From Mycobacterium sp. IS-1742 (GTDB lineage Bacteria > Actinomycetota > Actinomycetes > Mycobacteriales > Mycobacteriaceae), in contig NZ_LQIV01000001.1 in assembly GCF_001500125.1 (NCBI RefSeq), forward strand, positions 248,001-312,000: a DNA stretch of 64,000 bases, in the 5' to 3' direction. Under the pieces are notes generated by a model. The model was not told the origin of the DNA and did no database searches. It saw nothing but the letters and a program-made list of their open reading frames with translations. This document shows, piece by piece, positions 36,944 to 45,058 of the stretch (positions within the stretch are counted from its first letter, which is position 1; each line of letters opens with the position of its first letter). The position numbers and the translations under genes are program-made.

Positions 36944-37525
36944 TCACCACAGCCCCGACTGCAGGACGTCACCGGCCAGGCCGACCACCACGGGCACGAT
37001 GCCCAGGCACAGGAAGGCCGGCAGGTAGCACACCCCGAGCGGCGCAGCGATCAGCACACCCGCGCGCTCCGCGGCGGCCCGTGCGGTATCGGCTGCGTCG
37101 CTTCGTGATTCGGTGGCCAGGTCGGCGACACCCTGCGCCAGGGCCGTACCGGACTCCGCGGACCGGCGGGCCAGCCGCATCAGGGCGCGGGCGTGGTCGT
37201 CGAGCGGCGGCCCGGGGTCCGACCATGCGGTCGCCGCGCCGGCACCGAGGGCCAGCATGTCGGCCGCCCTGGCCAGGATGCGGGCCAGCCCGGGCGGCGC
37301 CGACGTCGCGGCGGCCGATGCGGCGGCCGACACCGCCATGCCCGACGACAGACAGGCAGCCAGTACGTCGAAGGTCGACGCCGCGGCGAGTGGATCATCG
37401 GCGCCGCCCCGCTGGGCCTGGCGAGGGCCCGGACGATCGGGCGGGCGCAATCGCGCCATCCGGACGCCGCCGTCGCGGCCGGTCAACAGGAGGGCCAGGG
37501 CCAGCAGCATGGCCGCCACGCTCAC
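36944..37525 (-). CDS. tadC: TadC-like pilus assembly membrane protein
   Basis: A 193-aa protein of the type II secretion GspF/TadC class (matches Rv3657c). The soluble helical domain AASTFDVLAACLSSGMAVSA is flanked by hydrophobic segments at the N-terminus and near the end (LGVCYLPAFLCLGIVPVVVG). With TadB it forms the inner-membrane platform of the Flp pilus. The GTG start overlaps the tadB stop by 4 nt. Confidence 0.88.
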   Translation of the reverse strand: MSVAAMLLALALLLTGRDGGVRMARLRPPDRPGPRQAQRGGADDPLAAASTFDVLAACLSSGMAVSAAASAAATSAPPGLARILARAADMLALGAGAATAWSDPGPPLDDHARALMRLARRSAESGTALAQGVADLATESRSDAADTARAAAERAGVLIAAPLGVCYLPAFLCLGIVPVVVGLAGDVLQSGLW

Positions 37526-38310
37526 GTCGTCACCCCCGCGGTGATGCGGTCCGACCACAGCAGCCCGACGCACGACAGCGTCACACCGGCGAGCAACAGC
37601 CAGCCTCCTGCCCCACTCGTGAGCAGGAAGGCCACCGGTTCGGCGCCGATCAGCTGGCCGAGGCCGATGCCGAGCAGGGGCAGACCCGCCAGCACCGCGG
37701 CGGTCGCCCGGGCACCCGCCATCCCGGCGTTCACCCGGGACGAGAAGCGTTGCCGCTCGGCGATGTCGCGTTGCGCGGTCTGCATGAGCGCGACGATGGA
37801 GAGGCCGTGGCTCTGAGCCAGCTCCCAACACACCGCGATGCGGCCCCAGTGTGACGCCAGCGCGGACTTCCCCGCGGTGTCGCGAAGGCCGGCCGCCACG
37901 TCCGCGCCCAGGCGGGCGCGTGCCGCGACCGCCCGCAGGGAGTCCGCCACCGGCCCGTCGGTCTCCCGCGCGGCGGCCTCGAAGGCGGCGACCGGGTGTG
38001 CACCCACCCGGAGTTCGCCCACCAAGACCTCGAGCGCGGCCTCCAATGACTCCGCCTCCCGGTCGCACTTCCTCCGCGCGCGCCGGCGGCGCATCCGCGC
38101 GGCGGCGGTGGCACCTGCCACGCCCGCCGCCAACACGACTCCGGCGGACGCCACCGACCACACCACGACCGCCGACACCATGGCCGGCACCGCGAGCGCG
38201 CGAAGACACCGGCGCCGCCCCGGCCGCGCCTCCGGTGTGCGCAGCCGCCTGCTCACGTCGACGGGGTTGAACAGCAGGGCCAACGCCAGTGCGACCGCGG
38301 CGACGCTCAT
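37522..38310 (-). CDS. tadB: TadB-like pilus assembly membrane protein
   Basis: A 262-aa GspF-domain membrane protein (matches Rv3658c). Hydrophobic segments lie at both ends around a helical domain containing ALEVLVGELRVGAHPVAAFE, the usual TadB signature. ATG 38310 overlaps the tadA stop (ATGA), and its own stop overlaps tadC, so the platform proteins are translationally coupled. Confidence 0.88.
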   Translation of the reverse strand: MSVAAVALALALLFNPVDVSRRLRTPEARPGRRRCLRALAVPAMVSAVVVWSVASAGVVLAAGVAGATAAARMRRRRARRKCDREAESLEAALEVLVGELRVGAHPVAAFEAAARETDGPVADSLRAVAARARLGADVAAGLRDTAGKSALASHWGRIAVCWELAQSHGLSIVALMQTAQRDIAERQRFSSRVNAGMAGARATAAVLAGLPLLGIGLGQLIGAEPVAFLLTSGAGGWLLLAGVTLSCVGLLWSDRITAGVTT

Positions 38311-39473
38311 CCGAGACTCCTCGACGACACCAGGCGACGAAGCTCGTCGGCACCGGCGTCGAGCCCACGACCGATCCGCCACGCCGGGACCACCCGGACA
38401 CGGCCGTCGTCGTGCGTCCGGAGCACCGCGATCTCCGTGAGCCGACGGATGCCCGTGCCGTCGCGAGACACATGCAGCAGCACCTGTACCGCGGCGGCCA
38501 ACTGGCTGTGCAGCACCGGGCTGCTGAGCCCGCCCACCGCACCGAGCGCCTCCATCCGGGCCGGGACCTCGGCGGGATTGTTGGCGTGCACGGTGCCGGC
38601 ACCGCCGTCGTGACCGGTGTTGAGCGCGGCGAGCAGGTCCACCACCTCCGCGCCGCGGACCTCGCCGACGACGATCCGGTCCGGCCGCATCCGCAGTGCC
38701 TGGCGCACGAGCTCGCGCACCGTCACCTCGCCGACCCCCTCGACGTTGGCGCCGCGGGCGACGAGTTTCACCACGTGTGGATGCCGGGGCGCCAGTTCGG
38801 CGGCGTCCTCGACGCACACGATCCGCTCGTTCGGCGCGACCGCGCCGAGAGCGGCCGCGAGCAGTGTCGTCTTTCCCGCACCCGTGCCTCCGCTGATCAG
38901 AAACGCCAGCCGGGCGTCGATGACGTCCCGCAGCAGCGGGGACGCCTCGTCGACGATCGTCCCCGCGCCGACGAGGGCGGCGAGATCCTGGGTCGCGGGG
39001 CGCAACACCCGCAGGGAGAGGCACGTTCCGCCGGCCGCGACCGGCGGGAGTACGGCATGCAGGCGCACGGTGAACTCGCCGGTGCCCAGCCCCTCGAGGT
39101 GACCGTCGACCCACGGCTGGGCCTCGTCGAGGCGGCGTCCGGCGGCCAGCGCCAGCCGCTGCGCGAGGCGCCGCACTGCGCCTTCGTCGGCGAACCGGAT
39201 CCCGGTGCGGCGCAGCCCCTGCCCGTCGTCGACCCACACGGCGTCCGGCGCGGTGACCAGGACATCGGTCGTGCCGTCGGCGCCGAGCAGAGGTTCGAGG
39301 GGTCCGGCGCCGGTCAGTTCGGTCTGCAGCGCACGCAGATTGGTGAGCACCTCGGTGTCACCGAGCACGCCGCCCGACTCGGCCCGGATGGCGGCCGCGA
39401 CGACGGCCGGGTTCAGCGGGGACGCTTCGGCGGCCAGCCGCTCGCGCACCCGGTCGATCAGCGATGCCGTCAT
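38307..39473 (-). CDS. tadA: TadA/CpaF-family secretion ATPase
   Basis: A 388-aa hexameric ATPase that drives Flp pilus assembly (matches Rv3659c). Walker A is SGGTGAGKTTLL near residue 200, the Walker B region is RPDRIVVGEVRGAE, and the His box is TGHDGGAGTVHANN. The N-terminal domain shows DVLVTAPDAVWVDDGQGL. ATG 39473 is chosen; the longer frame to 39716 is antisense-like and overlaps ssd. Its start overlaps the ssd stop by 4 nt. Confidence 0.92.
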   Translation of the reverse strand: MTASLIDRVRERLAAEASPLNPAVVAAAIRAESGGVLGDTEVLTNLRALQTELTGAGPLEPLLGADGTTDVLVTAPDAVWVDDGQGLRRTGIRFADEGAVRRLAQRLALAAGRRLDEAQPWVDGHLEGLGTGEFTVRLHAVLPPVAAGGTCLSLRVLRPATQDLAALVGAGTIVDEASPLLRDVIDARLAFLISGGTGAGKTTLLAAALGAVAPNERIVCVEDAAELAPRHPHVVKLVARGANVEGVGEVTVRELVRQALRMRPDRIVVGEVRGAEVVDLLAALNTGHDGGAGTVHANNPAEVPARMEALGAVGGLSSPVLHSQLAAAVQVLLHVSRDGTGIRRLTEIAVLRTHDDGRVRVVPAWRIGRGLDAGADELRRLVSSRSLG

Positions 39474-40531
39474 GCCGCCGCCTCCGCGGGATGCCGGTGC
39501 AGCACGGTCAGCACCCGGCGTGCTGCGGCCGCCAGCGGAGACCGCGCGGCGATCCGCAGCCCGCCGCGTTCGAGCGCCTCGGCCATGCCGGGCTGTGGTC
39601 GCATCGCGGCCAGCAGCGGCAGCCCGACCGACCTCGCCACCTCCGACGCGCGCAAACCACCCGGCGCCGGCCCGCGAACCACCAGGCCGACGTTCGGGTT
39701 GATCGCCGACAGCCACGGCACCATCGCCCCGGCCGCGGCGCAGGCGCGAACCTCAGCGGTGACGATCACGATCACCAGGTCAGCGGCGTCGAGCGCGACC
39801 TCCGCCGCCGACGTCGAGCGACGCGGCACGTCGCACACCACCGTGGCCCCGCCACGGCTGCCCGCCTCCACCACCGCGGCCAGCGCGGTCGGGTCGATCT
39901 CCATTCCGCCGCGTCCGTTGGCCAGCAGCGTCACCCCGCCGTGCCGGGGCAGGGCGTCGCGCAGTGACGGGTAGCCGAGCCGGCCGCCCCGCAGGGACAG
40001 ATCCGGCCAGCGCAGGCCCGCGGCGGTCTCGGCACCCAGGAGCAGGTCCAGCCCACCGCTCCAGGGGTCGACGTCGACGAGCAGCGCGTCGGGGACGGAC
40101 AGCGCCAGCGCCGCGGCGAGCACCGATGCTCCCGCGCCGCCCCGACCGGCCACGACTGCGGCGATAGGGCCCTGCCGCGCGTCCTCGCGCACCGCGTCGA
40201 CGGCGTCGGCGAGCAGGACGACCAGTTCGCCCTCCTGTTCGGGCAGCGCCAGCACCCGCTGTGCACCCACGGTGATCGCCGCGCGCCAGTGGTCCTCGTC
40301 GAGCGGAGCGTGGCCGACGAGCACGACGCGCTCACGTCTCGGGAGTGCCCGTTCGGCGCACCGGCGGGCCGTGTCCACGTCGAGGAGGACCGCCGCCGCG
40401 GCGCACCAACTCTTCCGGCTCGACGGTTGCGCGGTGTGGATCACCTCGACCGCCGCCGCCGCGGCGATGCGGTCGACATCGTCGCGCAGGGCCGGACCGC
40501 TCAGCATCACGAGCACGCCTGGGGTGGTCAT
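39470..40531 (-). CDS. ssd: CpaE/MinD-like protein Ssd
   Basis: A 353-aa ParA/MinD-superfamily protein heading the tad operon (matches Rv3660c, called septum site-determining protein). The deviant P-loop is AGRGGAGASVLAAALA, with Ser where the catalytic Lys/Thr pair would be, so ATPase activity is doubtful. VDVDPWSGGLDLLLG fits the Walker A' neighbourhood. It may position the pilus machine or affect septation; Rv3660c overexpression is reported to filament cells (from memory). Confidence 0.85.
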   Translation of the reverse strand: MTTPGVLVMLSGPALRDDVDRIAAAAAVEVIHTAQPSSRKSWCAAAAVLLDVDTARRCAERALPRRERVVLVGHAPLDEDHWRAAITVGAQRVLALPEQEGELVVLLADAVDAVREDARQGPIAAVVAGRGGAGASVLAAALALSVPDALLVDVDPWSGGLDLLLGAETAAGLRWPDLSLRGGRLGYPSLRDALPRHGGVTLLANGRGGMEIDPTALAAVVEAGSRGGATVVCDVPRRSTSAAEVALDAADLVIVIVTAEVRACAAAGAMVPWLSAINPNVGLVVRGPAPGGLRASEVARSVGLPLLAAMRPQPGMAEALERGGLRIAARSPLAAAARRVLTVLHRHPAEAAA

Positions 40532-40700
40532 GGCCCCACTGTGCCGCGCGGGCCGTCGACGAAACGTCCGCCGACGCCCGTTCCGCTACCACCTGTGGAT
40601 GAACCAGCAACTGTGGACAACCAGCCGAGAGCGCTCCGGATTGCGGTTGGGCAACGTTTCGGCCACGAAATGACTTATCCGGATTGCGAATGCAACCCCC

Positions 40701-40799
40701 GAAAAAGGGACGACCCCCGCCAGGGGGGGAGGAGGCGGAGGTCGTCGTGTATCAGCCCCGGGGGGTCGGGCTGATGCACACCCGGCATAACCCGGGTAA
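40701..40799 (-). ncRNA. 6C small RNA (B11)
   Basis: On the minus strand a ~100-nt transcript is predicted from a TATAGT promoter to a hairpin-plus-T5 terminator. It forms two stem-loops with C-rich loops, the hallmark of actinobacterial 6C RNA. The first stem is ATCAGCCC/GGGCTGAT with CCCCCC in the loop. The second is GACGACC/GGTCGTC extended by CGCC/GGCG, with loop TCCTCCCCCCCT, and is followed by CCTTTTT. Position between ssd and the Rv3661-like gene is exactly that of B11 in M. tuberculosis. 6C/B11 pairs through its C-loops with G-rich mRNA leaders. Confidence 0.92.
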
Positions 40800-40804
40800 C
40801 GCCC

Positions 40805-40810
40805 ACTATA
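40805..40810 (-). promoter_or_regulatory. Promoter of 6C RNA
   Basis: The minus strand reads TGTGTATAGT, an extended -10 with TATAGT at 40810-40805. TTGCAT about 19 nt further up (40835-40830) could be the -35. Predicted start is near 40798. Confidence 0.65.
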
Positions 40811-40946
40811 CACACGGTACGGCCACGGAATGCAAGTCCCGAACGCGTTTGTCATGAGTGATTCGTGAGAAAACTGCGCCTCAGGACACGTGTCGTGATC
40901 TGCCATTTTGTACACCTGGCACCCCGGATGTCACGGCGTTCGTGTT

Positions 40947-40959
40947 TATGCTGGCCACG
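40947..40959 (+). promoter_or_regulatory. Leaderless promoter of the HAD phosphatase gene
   Basis: TATGCT at 40947-40952, 6 nt, then GTG at 40959. The 6C promoter fires the other way about 140 bp upstream. Confidence 0.55.
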
Positions 40960-41816
40960 TGAGCGCATCTGAGCAGGACGCCGCGTCGCCGAGCGACCAC
41001 CGAGCGGTTTCGTCGCCCGATCACCCGGTGCGCACCGCCGCGTTTTTCGATCTTGACAAGACGGTCATTGCGAAGTCGAGCACATTGGCTTTCAGCAAAC
41101 CTTTCTTCGATCAGGGCCTGCTGAACCGGCGGGCCGTGCTCAAGTCGACCTATGCGCAGTTCTTCTTCCTGATGTCGGGCGCCGACCACGACCAGATGGA
41201 CCGCATGCGGTCCTACGTGACGAACATGTGCACCGGCTGGGACGTCGAACAGATCAAGTCCATCGTCGGCGAGACGCTGCACGACATCGTCGACCCCCTC
41301 GTGTTCGCCGAGGCGGCCGACCTGATCGCCGACCACAAACTCTGCGGCCGCGACGTGGTCGTCGTGTCGGCGTCCGGCGAGGAGATCGTCGCGCCGATCG
41401 CCCGCGCAGTGGGCGCCACCCATGCGATGGCGACCCGGATGGTCGTCGAAGACGGGCGCTACACCGGGGAGATCGCCTTCTACTGCTACGGCGAGGGCAA
41501 GGTCGAGGCCATCCGCGCGCTGGCCGCCCGCGAGGGATACGCGCTCGAGCACTGCTACGCCTACTCCGATTCGATCACCGATCTGCCGATGCTGTCGGCG
41601 GTCGGCCATCCGACCGTGGTGAACCCGGACCGCGCGCTGCGCAAGGAGGCCGCTGCCAGGGGTTGGCCGGTGCTGACCTTCAGCCGGCCGGTGTCGCTGC
41701 GCGACCGCATCCCCGCCCCGTCGGGCGCCGCGGTCGCCACGACGGCGGCGGTCGGGATGAGTGCGCTCGCCGCCGGCGCGCTGACGTATTCGCTGCTCCG
41801 CCGCTTCGCGCTCTGA
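40959..41816 (+). CDS. HAD-superfamily phosphatase, SerB-like (Rv3661-like)
   Basis: A 285-aa HAD-IB hydrolase. Motif I is AAFFDLDKTVIA (DxDxT form), motif II is VVVSASGEE, and the motif III/IV region is YAYSDSITDLPML. It resembles phosphoserine phosphatase SerB, but a C-terminal membrane segment (GAAVATTAAVGMSALAAGAL) and Arg-rich end make a different substrate possible. GTG 40959 is set by the leaderless -10. Flanked on both sides by small RNA genes. Confidence 0.9.
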   Translation: MSASEQDAASPSDHRAVSSPDHPVRTAAFFDLDKTVIAKSSTLAFSKPFFDQGLLNRRAVLKSTYAQFFFLMSGADHDQMDRMRSYVTNMCTGWDVEQIKSIVGETLHDIVDPLVFAEAADLIADHKLCGRDVVVVSASGEEIVAPIARAVGATHAMATRMVVEDGRYTGEIAFYCYGEGKVEAIRALAAREGYALEHCYAYSDSITDLPMLSAVGHPTVVNPDRALRKEAAARGWPVLTFSRPVSLRDRIPAPSGAAVATTAAVGMSALAAGALTYSLLRRFAL

Positions 41817-41867
41817 CCGTTGCTGAGGGCGAGGCCGTAACGATCGGGAATCGGGCCGGTGTCGGCC

Positions 41868-41896
41868 TTGATGTGACGGCCGTCACGGAGTACAAA
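41868..41896 (+). promoter_or_regulatory. Candidate promoter of the Ms1-like RNA
   Basis: TTGATG (41868-41873), a 17-nt spacer and TACAAA (41891-41896) form a plausible housekeeping promoter. It would start transcription near 41901-41904. Confidence 0.45.
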
Positions 41897-41900
41897 GGAG

Positions 41901-42160
41901 GCACGGAAGCCTGACGAGGCCAAGATGTCACCGGAAGAGAAGGCGACACCTCCCGAATCAGGCAACCCAGCACGGAACCCGGCACCCACGCGGAGCACAT
42001 GCCGCGGAATAGGCAAAAGTGTTGCGGGCCTGCGTAATTGCGAAAAGCGGACGATCACGACGACTCTTTGGGTGGAGAAGTCGATCGAGGCGCATCGCAC
42101 TGACGCCGAGGCCAACCCACGCAATCCCCACAGCACGCTTGGTAACCGGAGTCCGTGCTA
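41901..42160 (+). ncRNA. Ms1/MTS2823-like RNA polymerase-binding small RNA
   Basis: The ~400-bp gap between the Rv3661-like and Rv3662c-like genes is where M. tuberculosis encodes MTS2823, homologue of M. smegmatis Ms1 (from memory). Ms1 binds core RNA polymerase in stationary phase and has a 6S-like closed shape. Here GCACGGA at 41901-41907 pairs perfectly with TCCGTGC at 42152-42158, which would close a ~260-nt RNA. A good promoter lies just upstream, and no plausible protein is encoded. A GCGGGCG/CGCCCGC hairpin at 42161-42200 may be the 3' end or terminator. Exact ends are uncertain. Confidence 0.65.
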
Positions 42161-42216
42161 GCGGGCGGCGAGCCGAACTCGGATCGGATCGTCGCCCGCT
42201 TCGCGTTGCTGGGAGG

Positions 42217-42948
42217 TCATCCCGACGCGATCTGCAGGGCCTCGCGAGCCCCCTCGTGCAGCGCTCGGCAGCTCAGCAGCAACCACGCCGTCAGCCCGTC
42301 GGGCGTCCCGGACGCGAACCCGCGCGCGGCGGCCAGATAGTCCCCGGACTGGCGCATCCAGTACACCTCGGGGACGCCGAGGCCGTGCGGATCCAGCCCG
42401 CTGGCGATCGTCACCAACCGCGACACTCCCCTGGCCACCACGCCGTCGGCCGTGCCGAACGGCGCCAGTGTCAGCAGTTCGCCGTGCGCGACGGCGGCGA
42501 GCACCGGAGCCGGTGCCCGCGAGCCGCCGGTGAGGATCCCGACCAGCAGCTCCAACCGCCGGCCGACGCCCGCGTCCGCGCGGGGCCGACCGAGGTGTTC
42601 GTCGTCGGTGAGGTCGGCGGCCGCCAACGAGTGCAACCGGGCGAGCGCCTGCAGCGGGGCACGCTGCCACACGTCGACCAGCGCGGTCGCACCCCCCTCG
42701 AGCGCCTGTGACACCCGCAGCGCGCCGGCCAGCACCGGATCCGGGTCGCCCGTCTCGCCCAGTTGCAGCGATCCGCCGTCGAGCACCGACGACGCCCGCG
42801 CCGCCCGCAGCGCCGCCTCGGCGGCCGTGGCCGGCCAGCCGCGCAGATTGGTCTTGTGCCGGTGCGCCCGCCCCAGCGCGGCGCGGGCTTCGTCGCCGGC
42901 CTCGGCCACTCCCGGTAGCTCGACGAGGGGGGCCAGCGGATCGGTCAT
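42217..42948 (-). CDS. Conserved mycobacterial protein (Rv3662c-like)
   Basis: A 243-aa, mostly helical, soluble protein of unknown function. It has an RAHRHKTNLRGWPA segment, then repeated Ala/Leu helices, and GLDPHGLGVPEVYWMRQSGDY near residue 195. No catalytic motif is recognised. ATG 42948 follows TACCGT by 8 nt, close to a leaderless layout. It converges on the Ms1-like RNA and diverges from acs. Confidence 0.82.
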   Translation of the reverse strand: MTDPLAPLVELPGVAEAGDEARAALGRAHRHKTNLRGWPATAAEAALRAARASSVLDGGSLQLGETGDPDPVLAGALRVSQALEGGATALVDVWQRAPLQALARLHSLAAADLTDDEHLGRPRADAGVGRRLELLVGILTGGSRAPAPVLAAVAHGELLTLAPFGTADGVVARGVSRLVTIASGLDPHGLGVPEVYWMRQSGDYLAAARGFASGTPDGLTAWLLLSCRALHEGAREALQIASG

Positions 42949-43042
42949 GGCTGCCCACGGTAGTCGACCGCTGGGCCGCGGTTTCCCGACGTTCGTCGCA
43001 TGAGATCGGCCGTCCGCAGGTGGTGATGTGAGGTCTCGATGT

Positions 43043-43075
43043 GTAGGTCACGTCGGGTGACTACGCTCACACCCA
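43043..43075 (+). promoter_or_regulatory. acs promoter with inverted repeat
   Basis: TACGCT (43062-43067) precedes ATG 43075 by 7 nt, a leaderless promoter. Immediately upstream, GTCAC (43047-43051) and GTGAC (43057-43061) form a 5-bp inverted repeat with a 5-nt spacer abutting the -10, a plausible operator. Confidence 0.5.
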
Positions 43076-45039
43076 TGTCCGAGGTGCACACCGAAGTCCC
43101 GTCCAGCTACCCGCCGCCCGCCGAATTCGCCGAGCAGGCGAACGCCGGAGCGGAGATCTACCGCGACGCCGAGGAAGACCGACTCGCCTTCTGGGGCAAG
43201 CAGGCCGAGCGACTGTCGTGGGACACCCCGTTCACCGAGGTGCTCGACTGGTCGGACGCCCCCTTCGCGAAGTGGTTCGTCGGCGGCAAGATCAACGTCG
43301 CCTACAACTGCGTCGACCGGCACGTCGAGGCAGGCAACGGTGACCGCGTGGCGATCCACTGGGAGGGTGAGCCCGTCGGCGACTCCCGCACCCTGACCTA
43401 CGCCGAACTCAAAGACGAGGTGTGCAAGGCGGCCAACGCGCTGACCGACCTCGGCCTGACGGCAGGCGACCGGGTCGCCATCTACATGCCGATGGTGCCC
43501 GAGGCGATCGTGGCGATGCTGGCCTGCGCACGCCTCGGCGTCATGCACTCGGTCGTGTTCGCCGGGTTCTCGGCCTCGGCGCTCAAGGCTCGCATCGAGG
43601 ACGCCGAAGCCAAACTCGTCATCACCACCGACGGTCAGTACCGCCGCGGCAAGGCCGCCTCCCTGAAAGAGGCGGTCGACGAGGCCGTCCAGGGTCAACC
43701 CTCGATCGAACACGTTCTGGTGGTGCGGCGCACCGGTATCGACATCGCGTGGACCGACGGGCGCGACCTGTGGTGGCACGAGACCGTCGACGGCGCGTCC
43801 ACCGAGCACACCCCCGAGGCCTTCGACTCGGAGCACCCGCTGTTCCTGCTCTACACCTCGGGCACCACCGGCAAGCCCAAGGGCATCATGCACACCACCG
43901 GCGGATTCCTCGTGCAGTCGTCGTACACGCATTACAACGTGTTCGACGTGAAACCCGACACCGACGTGTACTGGTGCACCGCCGACATCGGCTGGGTCAC
44001 CGGCCACACGTACATCGTCTACGGCCCGCTGTCGAACGGTGTGACCCAGGTGGTCTACGAGGGCACCCCGACGTCGCCGACCGAGCACCGGCACTTCGAG
44101 GTCATCGAGAAATACGGCGTCACCATCTACTACACGGCGCCGACGCTGATCCGCACGTTCATGAAGCTCGGCCGCGCGATTCCCGACGCCCACGACCTGT
44201 CGAGTCTGCGGCTGCTCGGTTCGGTCGGTGAGCCGATCAACCCCGAGGCGTGGCGCTGGTATCGGAACGCGTTCGGCGACAACAAGACCCCGATCGTGGA
44301 CACCTGGTGGCAGACCGAGACCGGCGCGATCATGATCTCCCCGCTCCCGGGTGTCACGGCGGCCAAACCGGGTTCGGCGATGACGCCGCTGCCCGGCATC
44401 TCGGCCAAGATCGTCGACGACGACGGCAACCAGCTCCCGCCCGGCAGCGACCACGGCGAGCAGGCGAACGGATACCTGGTCCTCGACCAGCCCTGGCCGG
44501 CGATGCTGCGCGGCATCTGGAACGATCCGCAGCGCTTCAAGGACACCTACTGGTCCCGATTCGCCGAGCAGGGTTGGTATTTCGCCGGCGACGGCGCGCG
44601 GTACGACGCGGACGGCAATATCTGGGTGTTGGGCCGCATCGACGACGTGATGAACGTGTCCGGGCACCGGATCTCGACGGCGGAGGTCGAGTCGGCGCTC
44701 GTGGGGCATTCGCACGTGGCCGAGGCCGCCGTCGTCGGCGCCACCGACGACCACACCGGACAGGCGATCTGCGCGTTCGTCATCCTCGAGTCCTCGGCCG
44801 CGGACAAGCCGCACGAGCACATGGTCGAGGAACTGCGCGCCGAGGTGGCCAAGGAGATCTCACCGATCGCCCGCCCGCGCGAGATCCACGTGGTGCCCGA
44901 ACTCCCCAAGACCCGCAGCGGCAAGATCATGCGCCGTCTGCTGCGCGACGTCGCCGAGGGCCGCGAACTCGGCGACACCTCGACGCTGGTCGACCCGGGC
45001 GTGTTCGAGGCGATCCGCGCCAGCAAGGCCGAGGTCTAG
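43075..45039 (+). CDS. acs: Acetyl-CoA synthetase
   Basis: Activates acetate to acetyl-CoA via acetyl-AMP. The 654-aa protein has LLYTSGTTGKPKGIMHT, the acetate-pocket region DTWWQTETGA with its Trp, and the C-terminal PKTRSGKIMRR whose Lys617 is the residue that cAMP-regulated protein acetyltransferase modifies in mycobacterial Acs (Rv3667). ATG 43075 is fixed by the promoter. A cAMP-linked acetylation circuit would connect it to the cyclase and Crp elsewhere in this window. Confidence 0.96.
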   Translation: MSEVHTEVPSSYPPPAEFAEQANAGAEIYRDAEEDRLAFWGKQAERLSWDTPFTEVLDWSDAPFAKWFVGGKINVAYNCVDRHVEAGNGDRVAIHWEGEPVGDSRTLTYAELKDEVCKAANALTDLGLTAGDRVAIYMPMVPEAIVAMLACARLGVMHSVVFAGFSASALKARIEDAEAKLVITTDGQYRRGKAASLKEAVDEAVQGQPSIEHVLVVRRTGIDIAWTDGRDLWWHETVDGASTEHTPEAFDSEHPLFLLYTSGTTGKPKGIMHTTGGFLVQSSYTHYNVFDVKPDTDVYWCTADIGWVTGHTYIVYGPLSNGVTQVVYEGTPTSPTEHRHFEVIEKYGVTIYYTAPTLIRTFMKLGRAIPDAHDLSSLRLLGSVGEPINPEAWRWYRNAFGDNKTPIVDTWWQTETGAIMISPLPGVTAAKPGSAMTPLPGISAKIVDDDGNQLPPGSDHGEQANGYLVLDQPWPAMLRGIWNDPQRFKDTYWSRFAEQGWYFAGDGARYDADGNIWVLGRIDDVMNVSGHRISTAEVESALVGHSHVAEAAVVGATDDHTGQAICAFVILESSAADKPHEHMVEELRAEVAKEISPIARPREIHVVPELPKTRSGKIMRRLLRDVAEGRELGDTSTLVDPGVFEAIRASKAEV

Positions 45040-45058
45040 CCTCGGCCGGCACCGAAAT

